DNA from: Steroidobacteraceae bacterium
Lineage (GTDB): Bacteria; Pseudomonadota; Gammaproteobacteria; Steroidobacterales; Steroidobacteraceae
Direction: 5' to 3'
Length of the DNA stretch: 5,936 nt
Assembly (NCBI GenBank): GCA_025927665.1
Contig: JAICKZ010000207.1
Location: 1-5,936, forward strand
This document shows positions 1-5,936 of this stretch, in pieces (within the stretch, counting starts at the first letter, position 1; each line of letters starts with the position of its first letter). The position numbers and the translations under genes are program-made. The notes under the pieces were generated by a model, which did no database searches, was not told the DNA's origin, and saw only the letters and a program-made list of their open reading frames with translations.

Positions 1-15
1 AGACCACAACTCGCT

Positions 16-33
16 AGCCATAAAAAATTGGCT
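16..33. repeat. Short inverted repeat upstream of fumC
   Basis: AGCCA (16-20) is matched by TGGCT (29-33), with an eight-base A-rich loop between. The stem is only five base pairs and no T-run follows it on the + strand, so it is not a convincing terminator. It could be the remnant of an upstream gene's terminator or part of the fumC promoter region. The window starts too close to tell, and chance is a fair explanation. Confidence 0.25.
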
Positions 34-67
34 CATACTCACATACGTCATCCTTAAGGTTCCGACT

Positions 68-1465
68 ATGAACAAACTCAATACTTCAAGTACCACACGT
101 ATGGAACATGACAGCATGGGCGAACTGGAAGTTCCAGCATATGCGCTATGGGGTGCACAGACTCAACGAGCCTTGCAGAATTTCCAGATCAGTTCATTAA
201 GGTTGCCATCGGCATTCATTGCGGCAATGGGTTTAATCAAGTGGGCGTGCGCGGTGGCGAATGCGGAGTTAAGTGGTCTTGACCCTATGCTATCAGCAGC
301 GATTCAACGTGCAGCATTGGACGTGACCGAAGCGAAGCATCGCGATCAATTTCCGCTGGATGTATTTCAAACCGGATCAGGTACCAGCACCAATATGAAT
401 GTCAATGAAGTCATCGCCCATTTGGCAAGCAATTATGCAGGTCAATCCGTACATGCTAATGATCACGTGAATCGCAGTCAAAGTTCCAACGATGTTATTC
501 CAACTGCAATCCATCTTGGCGCCGCGTTGCAATTGAACACTCACTTGTTGCCGAATTTAAAATACTTAAGCGATGCAATTGCTTTAAAGGCTAAAGAGAT
601 TGGACATCATGTGAAAACCGGTCGCACTCATCTCATGGATGCGCTACCACTGACACTGGGACAGGAATTAAGCGGCTGGCAAGTTCAGATAGAACATGCA
701 TATCAGCGACTAGTGCAAACATTGCCACGCCTACAAATGTTGGCGCTTGGCGGCACTGCAGTTGGTACCGGCTTGAATGCTCCCGACAATTTTGGTTTGC
801 GAGTTGCAACTTTATTATCACAGCGCACGGGCTTGCAATTTGTTCCAAATCCAAACTACTTCACTGCGTTAGCGACGCAAGATACGGCAGTTGAAGTATC
901 GGGTCAGTTACGCGGCCTGGCGGTCAGTCTAATGAAGATCGCTAACGATTTGCGTTGGATGAATAGTGGTCCGCTCGCTGGATTAAATGAGATATCTTTG
1001 TTGGCATTACAACCTGGCAGCAGCATGATGCCGGGCAAGGTAAATCCTGTTATTCCGGAAGCCATCGCCATGGTAGCGGCACAAGTCATGGGCAATGATG
1101 CGAGCATCGGCATTGCCGGTCAGTCAGGAAATTTTCAGCTCAATGTCATGTTACCGTTGATTGCGCATAACTTATTGCAAAGCATCGAGCTTCTAAGTAA
1201 CGCTTCGCGTGCGTTAGCTGATCGAGCAATCGCAGCATTCATGGTAAATGCAAATCGGCTAAATCAGGCTCTATCTTATAATCCAATCTTGGTAACCGCA
1301 CTGAATGAACGCATTGGTTATGAGAGAGGTGCTGCGATTGCAAAACAGGCGTATGCTGAAAAACGACCGATCGTTGATGTGGCCATGGAACAAACTGGAT
1401 TGTCGCGAGCCGAGCTTGAGCAGTTACTTGATCCTAGAAAGCTTACTCGCAGCGATAAGATTTGA
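68..1465 (+). CDS. fumC: Class II fumarate hydratase (fumarase C)
   Basis: Fumarase C interconverts fumarate and L-malate in the TCA cycle; the family forms cytoplasmic homotetramers with no iron-sulfur cluster. The 465 residues match the usual length (E. coli FumC is 467). The superfamily signature GSSMMPGKVN lies at residues 317-326, with the catalytic-loop serine S318 and K324. Other active-site segments are GSGT (103-106), SSN (139-141) and GRTH with H188. H188, and glycine rather than alanine before K324, favour fumarase over the related aspartase, which has GRTQ and MPAK. The SQSSND, GGTAVGTGLN and SLMKIAND blocks are also present. The C-terminal half (NPVIPEA, AGQSGNF, LLQSIELL) resembles the pseudomonad FumC1 branch as I recall it. 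The ATG is chosen for the TAAGG Shine-Dalgarno at 55-59, eight bases upstream; no in-frame start precedes it in the window. Met12 (ATG at 101) is a weaker alternative. No truncation or frameshift is seen. Confidence 0.96.
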   Translation: MNKLNTSSTTRMEHDSMGELEVPAYALWGAQTQRALQNFQISSLRLPSAFIAAMGLIKWACAVANAELSGLDPMLSAAIQRAALDVTEAKHRDQFPLDVFQTGSGTSTNMNVNEVIAHLASNYAGQSVHANDHVNRSQSSNDVIPTAIHLGAALQLNTHLLPNLKYLSDAIALKAKEIGHHVKTGRTHLMDALPLTLGQELSGWQVQIEHAYQRLVQTLPRLQMLALGGTAVGTGLNAPDNFGLRVATLLSQRTGLQFVPNPNYFTALATQDTAVEVSGQLRGLAVSLMKIANDLRWMNSGPLAGLNEISLLALQPGSSMMPGKVNPVIPEAIAMVAAQVMGNDASIGIAGQSGNFQLNVMLPLIAHNLLQSIELLSNASRALADRAIAAFMVNANRLNQALSYNPILVTALNERIGYERGAAIAKQAYAEKRPIVDVAMEQTGLSRAELEQLLDPRKLTRSDKI

Positions 1466-1530
1466 ATGCCGCAAGCCATGACGTTGAAGATTCTGCACAG
1501 TGATTTGGAGTATTGAATTTGTGTCAGAGA

Positions 1531-1536
1531 TATAAG
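1531..1536 (+). promoter_or_regulatory. Possible -10 element for the kinase gene
   Basis: TATAAG matches five of six positions of the sigma70 -10 consensus. No good -35 sits at 16-18 bases: TTGGAG (1505-1510) is 20 bases away and TTGAAT (1513-1518) only 12. A promoter here would give a leader of roughly 90 bases before the kinase start. The kinase could equally be read from the fumC promoter. Weak evidence. Confidence 0.22.
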
Positions 1537-1604
1537 GACCTGATGGCCCCATTGTCGTGTTCGGATTTATGGCTTCTGTTTTAATTCGTTAATATGGAAT
1601 CGAA

Positions 1605-1620
1605 CAGTACTTAAATACTG
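1605..1620. repeat. 16-base near-palindrome before the kinase start
   Basis: CAGTA (1605-1609) and TACTG (1616-1620) are perfect reverse complements around a central TTAA, so 14 of 16 positions are symmetric; only the C/A pair at 1610 and 1615 breaks it. It ends 11 bases before the kinase ATG, about where a ribosome footprint begins. The form fits an operator for a dimeric regulator or a small mRNA hairpin acting on initiation. No regulator family is identifiable from the motif. Confidence 0.4.
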
Positions 1621-1631
1621 CAAAAAGACCA

Positions 1632-4600
1632 ATGACTACCGATTCGCCACAGCTTATGGTCGTTCATCATCAGAAATTGCCGTCAGAGCCATTTTTTAAT
1701 TTGTCACAAGATTTAATGTGCTTGGTGGGATTCGATGGTCGTTTTAAAAAGGTCAATCCTTCGTGGACTCATTTGCTTGGTTGGTCCAGATCCGAATTAC
1801 TCGATCAGCCCGCGTTGAATATTGTTCATCCTGATGATCATGTGGTGTTACAGGATGCACGCACAAAAGTACGCGAAGGTCGTGATACGGGTCATGTCGA
1901 AATCCGTTATCGCCATAAGGATGGTTCTTATCGATGGATATGGTGGAATGTATTTCCACATCCGGAAGAACAAGCCATATATGCAATTGGACGCGATATC
2001 ACTCAACAAAAACAAAATGAAATTCTCAACAATGGACAGAAACAAATTCTTGAAATGGTGGCGGTGGGAAAACCACTTACTGAGACGTTGAATGCATTGG
2101 TCAGTTTGCTCGAGCAACATTCTCCTGACATGACCTGTTCCATTTTATTGCTGGATGAGGACGGCGTTCATCTGCGACACGGTGCCGCAAAAAGTTTGGC
2201 TGAGAAATATTGCCGCGCCATCGATGGATTGGCGATTGGTCCGAGCGCCGGATCTTGTGGCACCGCTGCTTTCCGCCGTGAAGCGGTAATCGTAGAGGAT
2301 ATCGCGCTCGATCCGTTGTGGGATCAATACCGTGCTTATGCGTTGCCATATGAACTACATGCTTGTTGGTCCACGCCGATTTTTGATGCAGCACGTAAAG
2401 TGCTGGGAACCTTCGCTGTTTACTACAACAGGCCCGGCGGAGCGGTTGCGACTCATCAACACTTGATTGAGATCGCAACTCAACTTGCCGCCATCGCCAT
2501 CACACGGTATCGCGATGAAACGGCATTACGTTTGAGCGAAGAAAAATTCACCACCGTGTTTCGCAATGCTCCTGTATTGATGGCCATCTCCGACCTGTCC
2601 AATGGCGCGTATATAGATGCCAATGATTACGCGTTGCAAGCGGCAGGATTTACACGCGACGAAGTGATCGGTCGCACCGCTGCAGAACTCGGCTGGCTTA
2701 AGCCTCACGAACGACAATTGCTTGTCGATGAGATCGCGCAGTACGGACGGATTCGCGGTATGGAAATGACTTTTCATGCACGCACCGGACAACCCGTATA
2801 CGGATTGGTCACTGGAGCTCAGATCACAATCCATGGTAAACAGTGTTTGCTCACGACTTCCGCTGACATCACCGAGCTCAAGCGCGTGGAAGATGAATCG
2901 CGTGAACGCAAAAACTATCTCGACAAGATTATCAATCACATCGGTGATCCGCTGTTCGTCAAGAATGATCAACACAAATTTGTACTGGTAAATGACGCGT
3001 TTTGTACTTTCTTTGATTTACCACGCGAACAAATCATCGATGTCACCTTAGCTGAACAAACACCATTGGAACAGCGTGAGCATTTTTGGCGCATCGACAA
3101 ACTGGTGTTGGCCGAAGGTCAGGACAATGTGAGTGAAGAATTGATCGCTATCAGGAATGGTGAGCCACGTACAATCTCCACCCGCAAGACCCGTTATGTG
3201 GATGAAGCGGGAAACAAGTTTGTTATCGGTGTTATTCATGACATCACATCACGTAAGCAAATGGAAGCAACGTTGCGGCGTAGCAAGGCACGCTTGCAAG
3301 GAATCTTTAGCGCCATGGCGGAAGGATTGATAGTGCAAGAATTGGATGGACGTATTGTTGAGTGCAATCGCGCCGCCGAAAGTATTCTTGGCGTGGTTGC
3401 GGAACAAATAGTGGGTCAGCCCTTTGAGCCGGGTTATCGAACCATACGCGAAGATGGTTCGCCTTATCCTAATGATATGCATCCCGCCATGGAAGTATTG
3501 CGTGGCGGAAAACCTCAGCGCGACGTAATCATGGGCATATGCAAACCAGATCAATCGGTGGTGTGGATCTCGGTCAATGCAGTGCCATTGCATGCAGTAG
3601 ATGATCAGATGATTGGTGTGGTCACCTCTTTCTCCGACATCACCAATAGTATCGTCGCGCAACAAGCGTTGATGCGTAGCGAAGCCAGTCTTGCCGCCGC
3701 GCAATCTCGCGCGAAGATGGGCAGTTGGGAAATGAGCTTTGCCACTCAAAGCATTAGCTGGTCAGATGAGATGTTCAAGATTTTTGGTCGCGATGTTTCC
3801 GCCGGGCCACCGGCATTTGCCGAGTTCGCATCATTGATACATCCCGCCGATCGCCCTGCTTTCATGCATGAGTTTAATCATGCAATGACCAACAAACATG
3901 AGTTCAATCGTGAATTTCGTGTTGTCTGGCCAGATGGCAGTCTGCATTGGATTGAAGGCCGTGGTGTCTTTCAGATAGCGGACAATCATGAACCACTTAT
4001 TCTTAAAGGAACTTCACAAGACATCACCGAAAGAAAACGACTCGAAGAACATTTGTTGCAAGCACAAAAAATGGAAGCCGTAGGCACATTGGCGGGCGGC
4101 ATTGCACATGACTTTAATAATATTTTGGCGGCGATCATCGGTTATACGCAGCTTGCCAAGGCAGATACTGAACACCTGCCCACCCAGCAAACATATCTCG
4201 ATGCAGTATTGCAAGGTGCTCGACGTGCCGCAGAATTGGTCAAGCAGATCACGACTTTCAGTCGGCAACAAGAAACTCAACGACTGAAAGTTACATTCCA
4301 GAAGATCGTTGCGGAAGCGCTGGTGTTGTTACGCGCGACTATTCCGGCCAACATCGAAATTCGATCTACAGTCGATTCAGACACGCCTGCAATACTCGCC
4401 GATCCAACGCAAATACACCAAATCGTGATGAATTTGTGTACCAACGCATGGCATGCGATGAAATCGAAACAGGGCTTGATGCAAATACATGTCGATCATG
4501 TAAAGCTGGATGAAAAGTTCACCAAGCTGCATCCAAGTTTAAAACCCGGCAATCATGTACGTTTAAGTGTTACGGATAATGGCATTGGCATGGATCAGAC

Positions 4601-5213
4601 CACACAAGCGCGCATATTTGAGCCATTCTTCACCACTAAAGCCGTAGGTGAAGGCAGCGGCCTAGGTTTGGCAGTGGTGCATGGCATCGTCAACGCCCAT
4701 CACGGTGATATTGTTGTCAGCAGCGTTCCACAGGTGGGCACCACTTTTGAATTATATTTTCCGGCGTTGGATATTGCCCACGTCAAAGAGACCACAGATG
4801 TTGTAAATACAAGTGAAGCAATTTCGTCAGGACGAAGTCATCGAGTCTTGCTAGTGGATGATGAGTCTGCATTGGTACAACTTGAAACCAGAATTTTGAA
4901 AAAACTTGGTTGCGAAGTAATCGCCTTTACCTCCAGTCAAACTGCATTTGAGGCAGCAAGTGCGGCTCCATACGATATCGATATCATCATCACCGATCTT
5001 TCCATGCCAGGCATGTCAGGTACTGACCTTGTCGAACAGTTGCGACGCTTACGACCCGATCTACCTGCGCTTATTGTCTCCGGCTATGTCGACGATTTTT
5101 CGCAACAACGTATCGCCGCACTGGGTATTCCGAATGTTCTGCTAAAACCCTTTACCTTGGATATCATTGGACCGGCAATTCAAGAAGCACTTACGGGTAA
5201 AATATATAAGTAG
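1632..5213 (+). CDS. Soluble PAS/GAF hybrid histidine kinase with receiver
   Basis: Sensor kinase that should autophosphorylate on a histidine and exchange phosphate with its own receiver. Approximate domain order: PAS1 18-128, GAF 145-293, PAS2 300-418, PAS3 425-543, PAS4 550-675, PAS5 690-803, HisKA 808-875, HATPase_c 925-1045, linker, receiver 1071-1190. Each PAS domain ends in a DIT motif (122, 412, 537, 669, 797) leading into a charged helical linker. The GAF domain carries PSAGSCGTAA and ACWSTPI. The H-box is GGIAHDFNN with H826. The ATP site shows N934 and N938, DNGIGMD (982-988), FEPFFTTK (996-1003) and GEGSGLGL (1006-1013). The receiver has D1076/D1077, phospho-acceptor D1122, S1150 and K1172, so all key residues are intact. 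No signal peptide or membrane segment is visible, so it should act in the cytoplasm. No LOV cysteine motif is seen and the ligands are unknown. The Shine-Dalgarno is weak (AAAAGA, 1623-1628), but a TAA at 1590-1592 excludes an earlier start. There is no HPt, DNA-binding or enzymatic output domain, and no partner regulator in the window. Confidence 0.95.
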   Translation: MTTDSPQLMVVHHQKLPSEPFFNLSQDLMCLVGFDGRFKKVNPSWTHLLGWSRSELLDQPALNIVHPDDHVVLQDARTKVREGRDTGHVEIRYRHKDGSYRWIWWNVFPHPEEQAIYAIGRDITQQKQNEILNNGQKQILEMVAVGKPLTETLNALVSLLEQHSPDMTCSILLLDEDGVHLRHGAAKSLAEKYCRAIDGLAIGPSAGSCGTAAFRREAVIVEDIALDPLWDQYRAYALPYELHACWSTPIFDAARKVLGTFAVYYNRPGGAVATHQHLIEIATQLAAIAITRYRDETALRLSEEKFTTVFRNAPVLMAISDLSNGAYIDANDYALQAAGFTRDEVIGRTAAELGWLKPHERQLLVDEIAQYGRIRGMEMTFHARTGQPVYGLVTGAQITIHGKQCLLTTSADITELKRVEDESRERKNYLDKIINHIGDPLFVKNDQHKFVLVNDAFCTFFDLPREQIIDVTLAEQTPLEQREHFWRIDKLVLAEGQDNVSEELIAIRNGEPRTISTRKTRYVDEAGNKFVIGVIHDITSRKQMEATLRRSKARLQGIFSAMAEGLIVQELDGRIVECNRAAESILGVVAEQIVGQPFEPGYRTIREDGSPYPNDMHPAMEVLRGGKPQRDVIMGICKPDQSVVWISVNAVPLHAVDDQMIGVVTSFSDITNSIVAQQALMRSEASLAAAQSRAKMGSWEMSFATQSISWSDEMFKIFGRDVSAGPPAFAEFASLIHPADRPAFMHEFNHAMTNKHEFNREFRVVWPDGSLHWIEGRGVFQIADNHEPLILKGTSQDITERKRLEEHLLQAQKMEAVGTLAGGIAHDFNNILAAIIGYTQLAKADTEHLPTQQTYLDAVLQGARRAAELVKQITTFSRQQETQRLKVTFQKIVAEALVLLRATIPANIEIRSTVDSDTPAILADPTQIHQIVMNLCTNAWHAMKSKQGLMQIHVDHVKLDEKFTKLHPSLKPGNHVRLSVTDNGIGMDQTTQARIFEPFFTTKAVGEGSGLGLAVVHGIVNAHHGDIVVSSVPQVGTTFELYFPALDIAHVKETTDVVNTSEAISSGRSHRVLLVDDESALVQLETRILKKLGCEVIAFTSSQTAFEAASAAPYDIDIIITDLSMPGMSGTDLVEQLRRLRPDLPALIVSGYVDDFSQQRIAALGIPNVLLKPFTLDIIGPAIQEALTGKIYK

Positions 5214-5282
5214 CAAATCGTAAGTCATTTCATCAATCTGAAATATATCCATCTTAAGCTAATCATCACATCCATACTTCAT

Positions 5283-5302
5283 GTCGCAACGGAGATTGCG
5301 AC
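5283..5302. repeat. Hairpin-forming inverted repeat, 7-bp stem
   Basis: GTCGCAA (5283-5289) and TTGCGAC (5296-5302) are perfect reverse complements around a six-base loop. This is the strongest stem in the region. It lies about 70 bases past the kinase stop and has no following T-run on the + strand, so it is not a canonical intrinsic terminator. It may protect the 3' end of the kinase mRNA or be a protein-binding site. Confidence 0.5.
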
Positions 5303-5316
5303 GCCTGAGAGCTGGC

Positions 5317-5349
5317 CGTGAAAATATTCGTCTCACGTGTTTCTCGTGA
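5317..5349. repeat. CGTGA / TCACG / CGTGA alternating repeat
   Basis: TCACG (5333-5337) can pair with CGTGA upstream (5317-5321, 11-base gap) or downstream (5345-5349, 7-base gap). The two pairings exclude each other in RNA. The central copy also sits in the perfect hexamer palindrome CACGTG (5334-5339). Each stem is only five base pairs, so a switch is weakly supported, and a protein-binding array is equally possible. Confidence 0.35.
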
Positions 5350-5360
5350 AATCTTGTGAA

Positions 5361-5374
5361 ATGAATATATTCAT
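5361..5374. repeat. Perfect 14-base AT-rich palindrome
   Basis: ATGAATATATTCAT reads the same on both strands with no mismatch. It lies about 144 bases before the peroxiredoxin start and overlaps the second GTGAAAT repeat by two bases. Its symmetry suits a dimeric DNA-binding protein, though AT-rich palindromes of this size also arise by chance. I do not recognise the consensus of a known regulator. Confidence 0.45.
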
Positions 5375-5401
5375 CAGCCATTAATCAATGTTCTATTGTT
5401 T

Positions 5402-5417
5402 GTTACGCGAATGTAAC
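5402..5417. repeat. GTTAC-N6-GTAAC inverted repeat
   Basis: GTTAC (5402-5406) and GTAAC (5413-5417) are reverse complements six bases apart, giving half-sites centred 11 bases (about one helical turn) from each other. This lies about 50-70 bases upstream of the putative -10 element, a usual place for an activator site. The half-sites are short and the identity of any binding protein is unknown. Confidence 0.3.
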
Positions 5418-5469
5418 CGCAACTCGACTGACCTTGCCACGACTGTGGGACTACTCTGACATACAGCCC

Positions 5470-5475
5470 TATAAG
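5470..5475 (+). promoter_or_regulatory. Putative -10 element of the peroxiredoxin gene
   Basis: TATAAG matches the sigma70 -10 consensus at five of six positions, 42 bases before the ATG, which would give a 5' leader of about 35 bases. At the usual spacing the -35 region (near GGGACT, 5447-5452) is poor, which would fit an activator-dependent promoter. A second option is TTGCCA at 5434-5439, but its 17-base-spaced partner is a poor -10. Confidence 0.38.
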
Positions 5476-5501
5476 CGTTTTTTAAAATTTAATCTACCAC
5501 T

Positions 5502-5510
5502 GGAGGAGGA
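5502..5510 (+). promoter_or_regulatory. Strong Shine-Dalgarno of the peroxiredoxin gene
   Basis: GGAGGAGGA provides two overlapping near-ideal anti-16S matches, ending seven bases before the ATG at 5518. It fixes that start and suggests high translation, unlike the weak site before the kinase gene. Confidence 0.8.
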
Positions 5511-5517
5511 ACTAATT

Positions 5518-5936
5518 ATGACTCTGCAACTTGGCGACACTGCTCCGGATTTCACTGCACAAACCACGCAGGGAAAAATTTCATTTCATGAATGGGCTGG
5601 CAATTCCTGGATTCTTTTGTTTTCACATCCGAAGGACTTCACGCCAGTATGTACAACTGAATTGGGTTACGTTGCCAAACTCAAGCCTGAGTTTGATCGA
5701 CGTGGCGTCAAGGCAATCGGCTTATCAGTAGATAGCGCTGAGTCGCACGGCAGATGGTCTGCTGATATTGAAGAAACTCAAGGTTGTGCTGTTAACTTTC
5801 CGATCATTGCCGATCCTGAGCGTGCGGTCGCTAGGTTGTATGGCATGGTTCATCCGTTGCACGATGAAGTGTATACAGTGCGTACCGTATTTATCATTGA
5901 TCCTAAGAAGAAGATTCGTTTGACTCTTACTTATCC
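5518..5936 (+). CDS. 1-Cys peroxiredoxin, Prx6-type (3' truncated by window)
   Basis: Thiol peroxidase that reduces hydrogen peroxide and organic hydroperoxides in the cytoplasm. The open frame gives 139 codons, still open at the right edge; Prx6-type proteins are usually about 210-220 residues, so roughly the last third is missing. The thioredoxin-fold start LGDTAPDF is followed by the active-site motif PKDFTPVC (38-45) with peroxidatic C45, then TTELG, as in animal and bacterial Prx6. The conserved active-site arginine is R122 in RTVFIIDP. The SHPKDFTPVCTTE block and the following FPIIADPE and HPLHDE segments separate it from the AhpC/Prx1 group, whose active site reads FVCPTE. A second cysteine, C90, is visible; the usual resolving cysteine of Prx1 types would lie outside the window and is not expected here. 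The start is fixed by the strong ribosome binding site at 5502-5510. Expression is probably controlled from the repeat-rich region upstream. Confidence 0.93.
   Translation, partial: MTLQLGDTAPDFTAQTTQGKISFHEWAGNSWILLFSHPKDFTPVCTTELGYVAKLKPEFDRRGVKAIGLSVDSAESHGRWSADIEETQGCAVNFPIIADPERAVARLYGMVHPLHDEVYTVRTVFIIDPKKKIRLTLTY

Larger units (their letters stand above)
1466..1631. other. fumC-kinase intergenic gap, 166 bases
   Basis: No gene is supported here. No GC-rich hairpin followed by a T-run is visible after the fumC stop, so an intrinsic terminator is not evident and read-through into the kinase gene is possible. The notable items are a TATAAG hexamer at 1531-1536 and a near-palindrome at 1605-1620, each listed separately. 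An in-frame TAA at 1590-1592 rules out an upstream extension of the kinase. Confidence 0.6.
5214..5517. other. Repeat-rich 304-base intergenic region
   Basis: No coding sequence is supported here. The first 65 bases after the kinase stop are AT-rich, with no intrinsic terminator. From 5283 onward the region holds a series of short inverted repeats (5283-5302, 5317-5349, 5361-5374, 5402-5417), then a -10-like hexamer at 5470 and a strong ribosome binding site at 5502. The heptamer GTGAAAT also occurs twice, at 5346-5352 and 5356-5362, exactly ten bases apart, and a related GTGAAAAT lies at 5318-5325. The most likely role is the control region of the peroxiredoxin gene. Confidence 0.6.

Noticed and set aside
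1..67. Fur box or strong sigma70 promoter before fumC
   Set aside because: No sequence close to the GATAAT-type Fur consensus and no convincing -35/-10 pair is visible; the promoter may lie left of the window.
2101..2975. Antisense open frames of 125 and 149 codons within the kinase gene
   Set aside because: Opposite strand of the GAF and PAS2/PAS3 coding region, with no domain signature or independent ribosome binding site; shadow frames.
3249..3749. 166-codon open frame on the - strand inside the kinase gene
   Set aside because: It lies wholly antisense to an intact, domain-supported kinase. Its translation is rich in His, Arg and Thr with no recognisable motif, as expected for an antisense shadow.
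1632..5213. LOV-type photoreceptor or membrane-bound sensor
   Set aside because: None of the PAS domains shows the GRNCRFLQ flavin-cysteine motif, and there is no run of hydrophobic residues long enough for a membrane helix.
5283..5302. Intrinsic terminator for the kinase gene
   Set aside because: The stem is good but no T-run follows on the + strand, and the stem is short and only moderately GC-rich. Listed as an inverted repeat instead.
5531..5731. 66-codon + strand open frame overlapping the peroxiredoxin start
   Set aside because: It is out of frame with the peroxiredoxin, whose active-site motif and strong ribosome binding site show that the frame from 5518 is the real one.
1..5936. 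CRISPR array, mobile element or defence island
   Set aside because: There are no regularly spaced repeats of 24-40 bases, no transposase or integrase, no terminal inverted repeats, and all three genes are housekeeping, signalling or stress families.

Overview
The window carries three genes, all on the + strand: a complete class II fumarase (fumC), a complete 1193-residue soluble multi-PAS/GAF hybrid histidine kinase with a C-terminal receiver domain, and the first 139 codons of a 1-Cys (Prx6-type) peroxiredoxin that runs off the right edge. Coding sequence fills about 90% of the window. Protein sequence and gene style point to a proteobacterium, probably beta or gamma. The fumarase resembles the pseudomonad FumC1 branch as I remember it, and the kinase has the modular PAS/GAF/HisKA/REC build common in environmental Proteobacteria. 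Base composition looks balanced to slightly AT-rich by eye. I cannot name a genus.

Layout: 1-67 is leader sequence with a small inverted repeat and a ribosome binding site for fumC. fumC occupies 68-1465. A 166-base gap (1466-1631) has no clear terminator but holds a near-perfect 16-base palindrome (1605-1620) just before the kinase start. The kinase occupies 1632-5213. A 304-base non-coding region (5214-5517) is rich in short inverted repeats and ends in a plausible -10 element and a very strong Shine-Dalgarno sequence. The peroxiredoxin starts at 5518.

The three genes are co-directional, but the gaps suggest separate transcription units rather than a tight operon. A functional link is possible but not shown: class II fumarase is the iron-free, oxidant-resistant fumarase, and Prx6-type enzymes reduce peroxides, so the two could belong to an oxidative-stress or redox setting that the soluble kinase senses. 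That is inference from neighbourhood only. No separate response regulator, HPt protein or output domain lies in the window.

I see no mobile element, CRISPR array, tRNA, rRNA or clear new system. The parts most worth a second look are the repeat-rich leader of the peroxiredoxin gene and the sensory architecture of the kinase.
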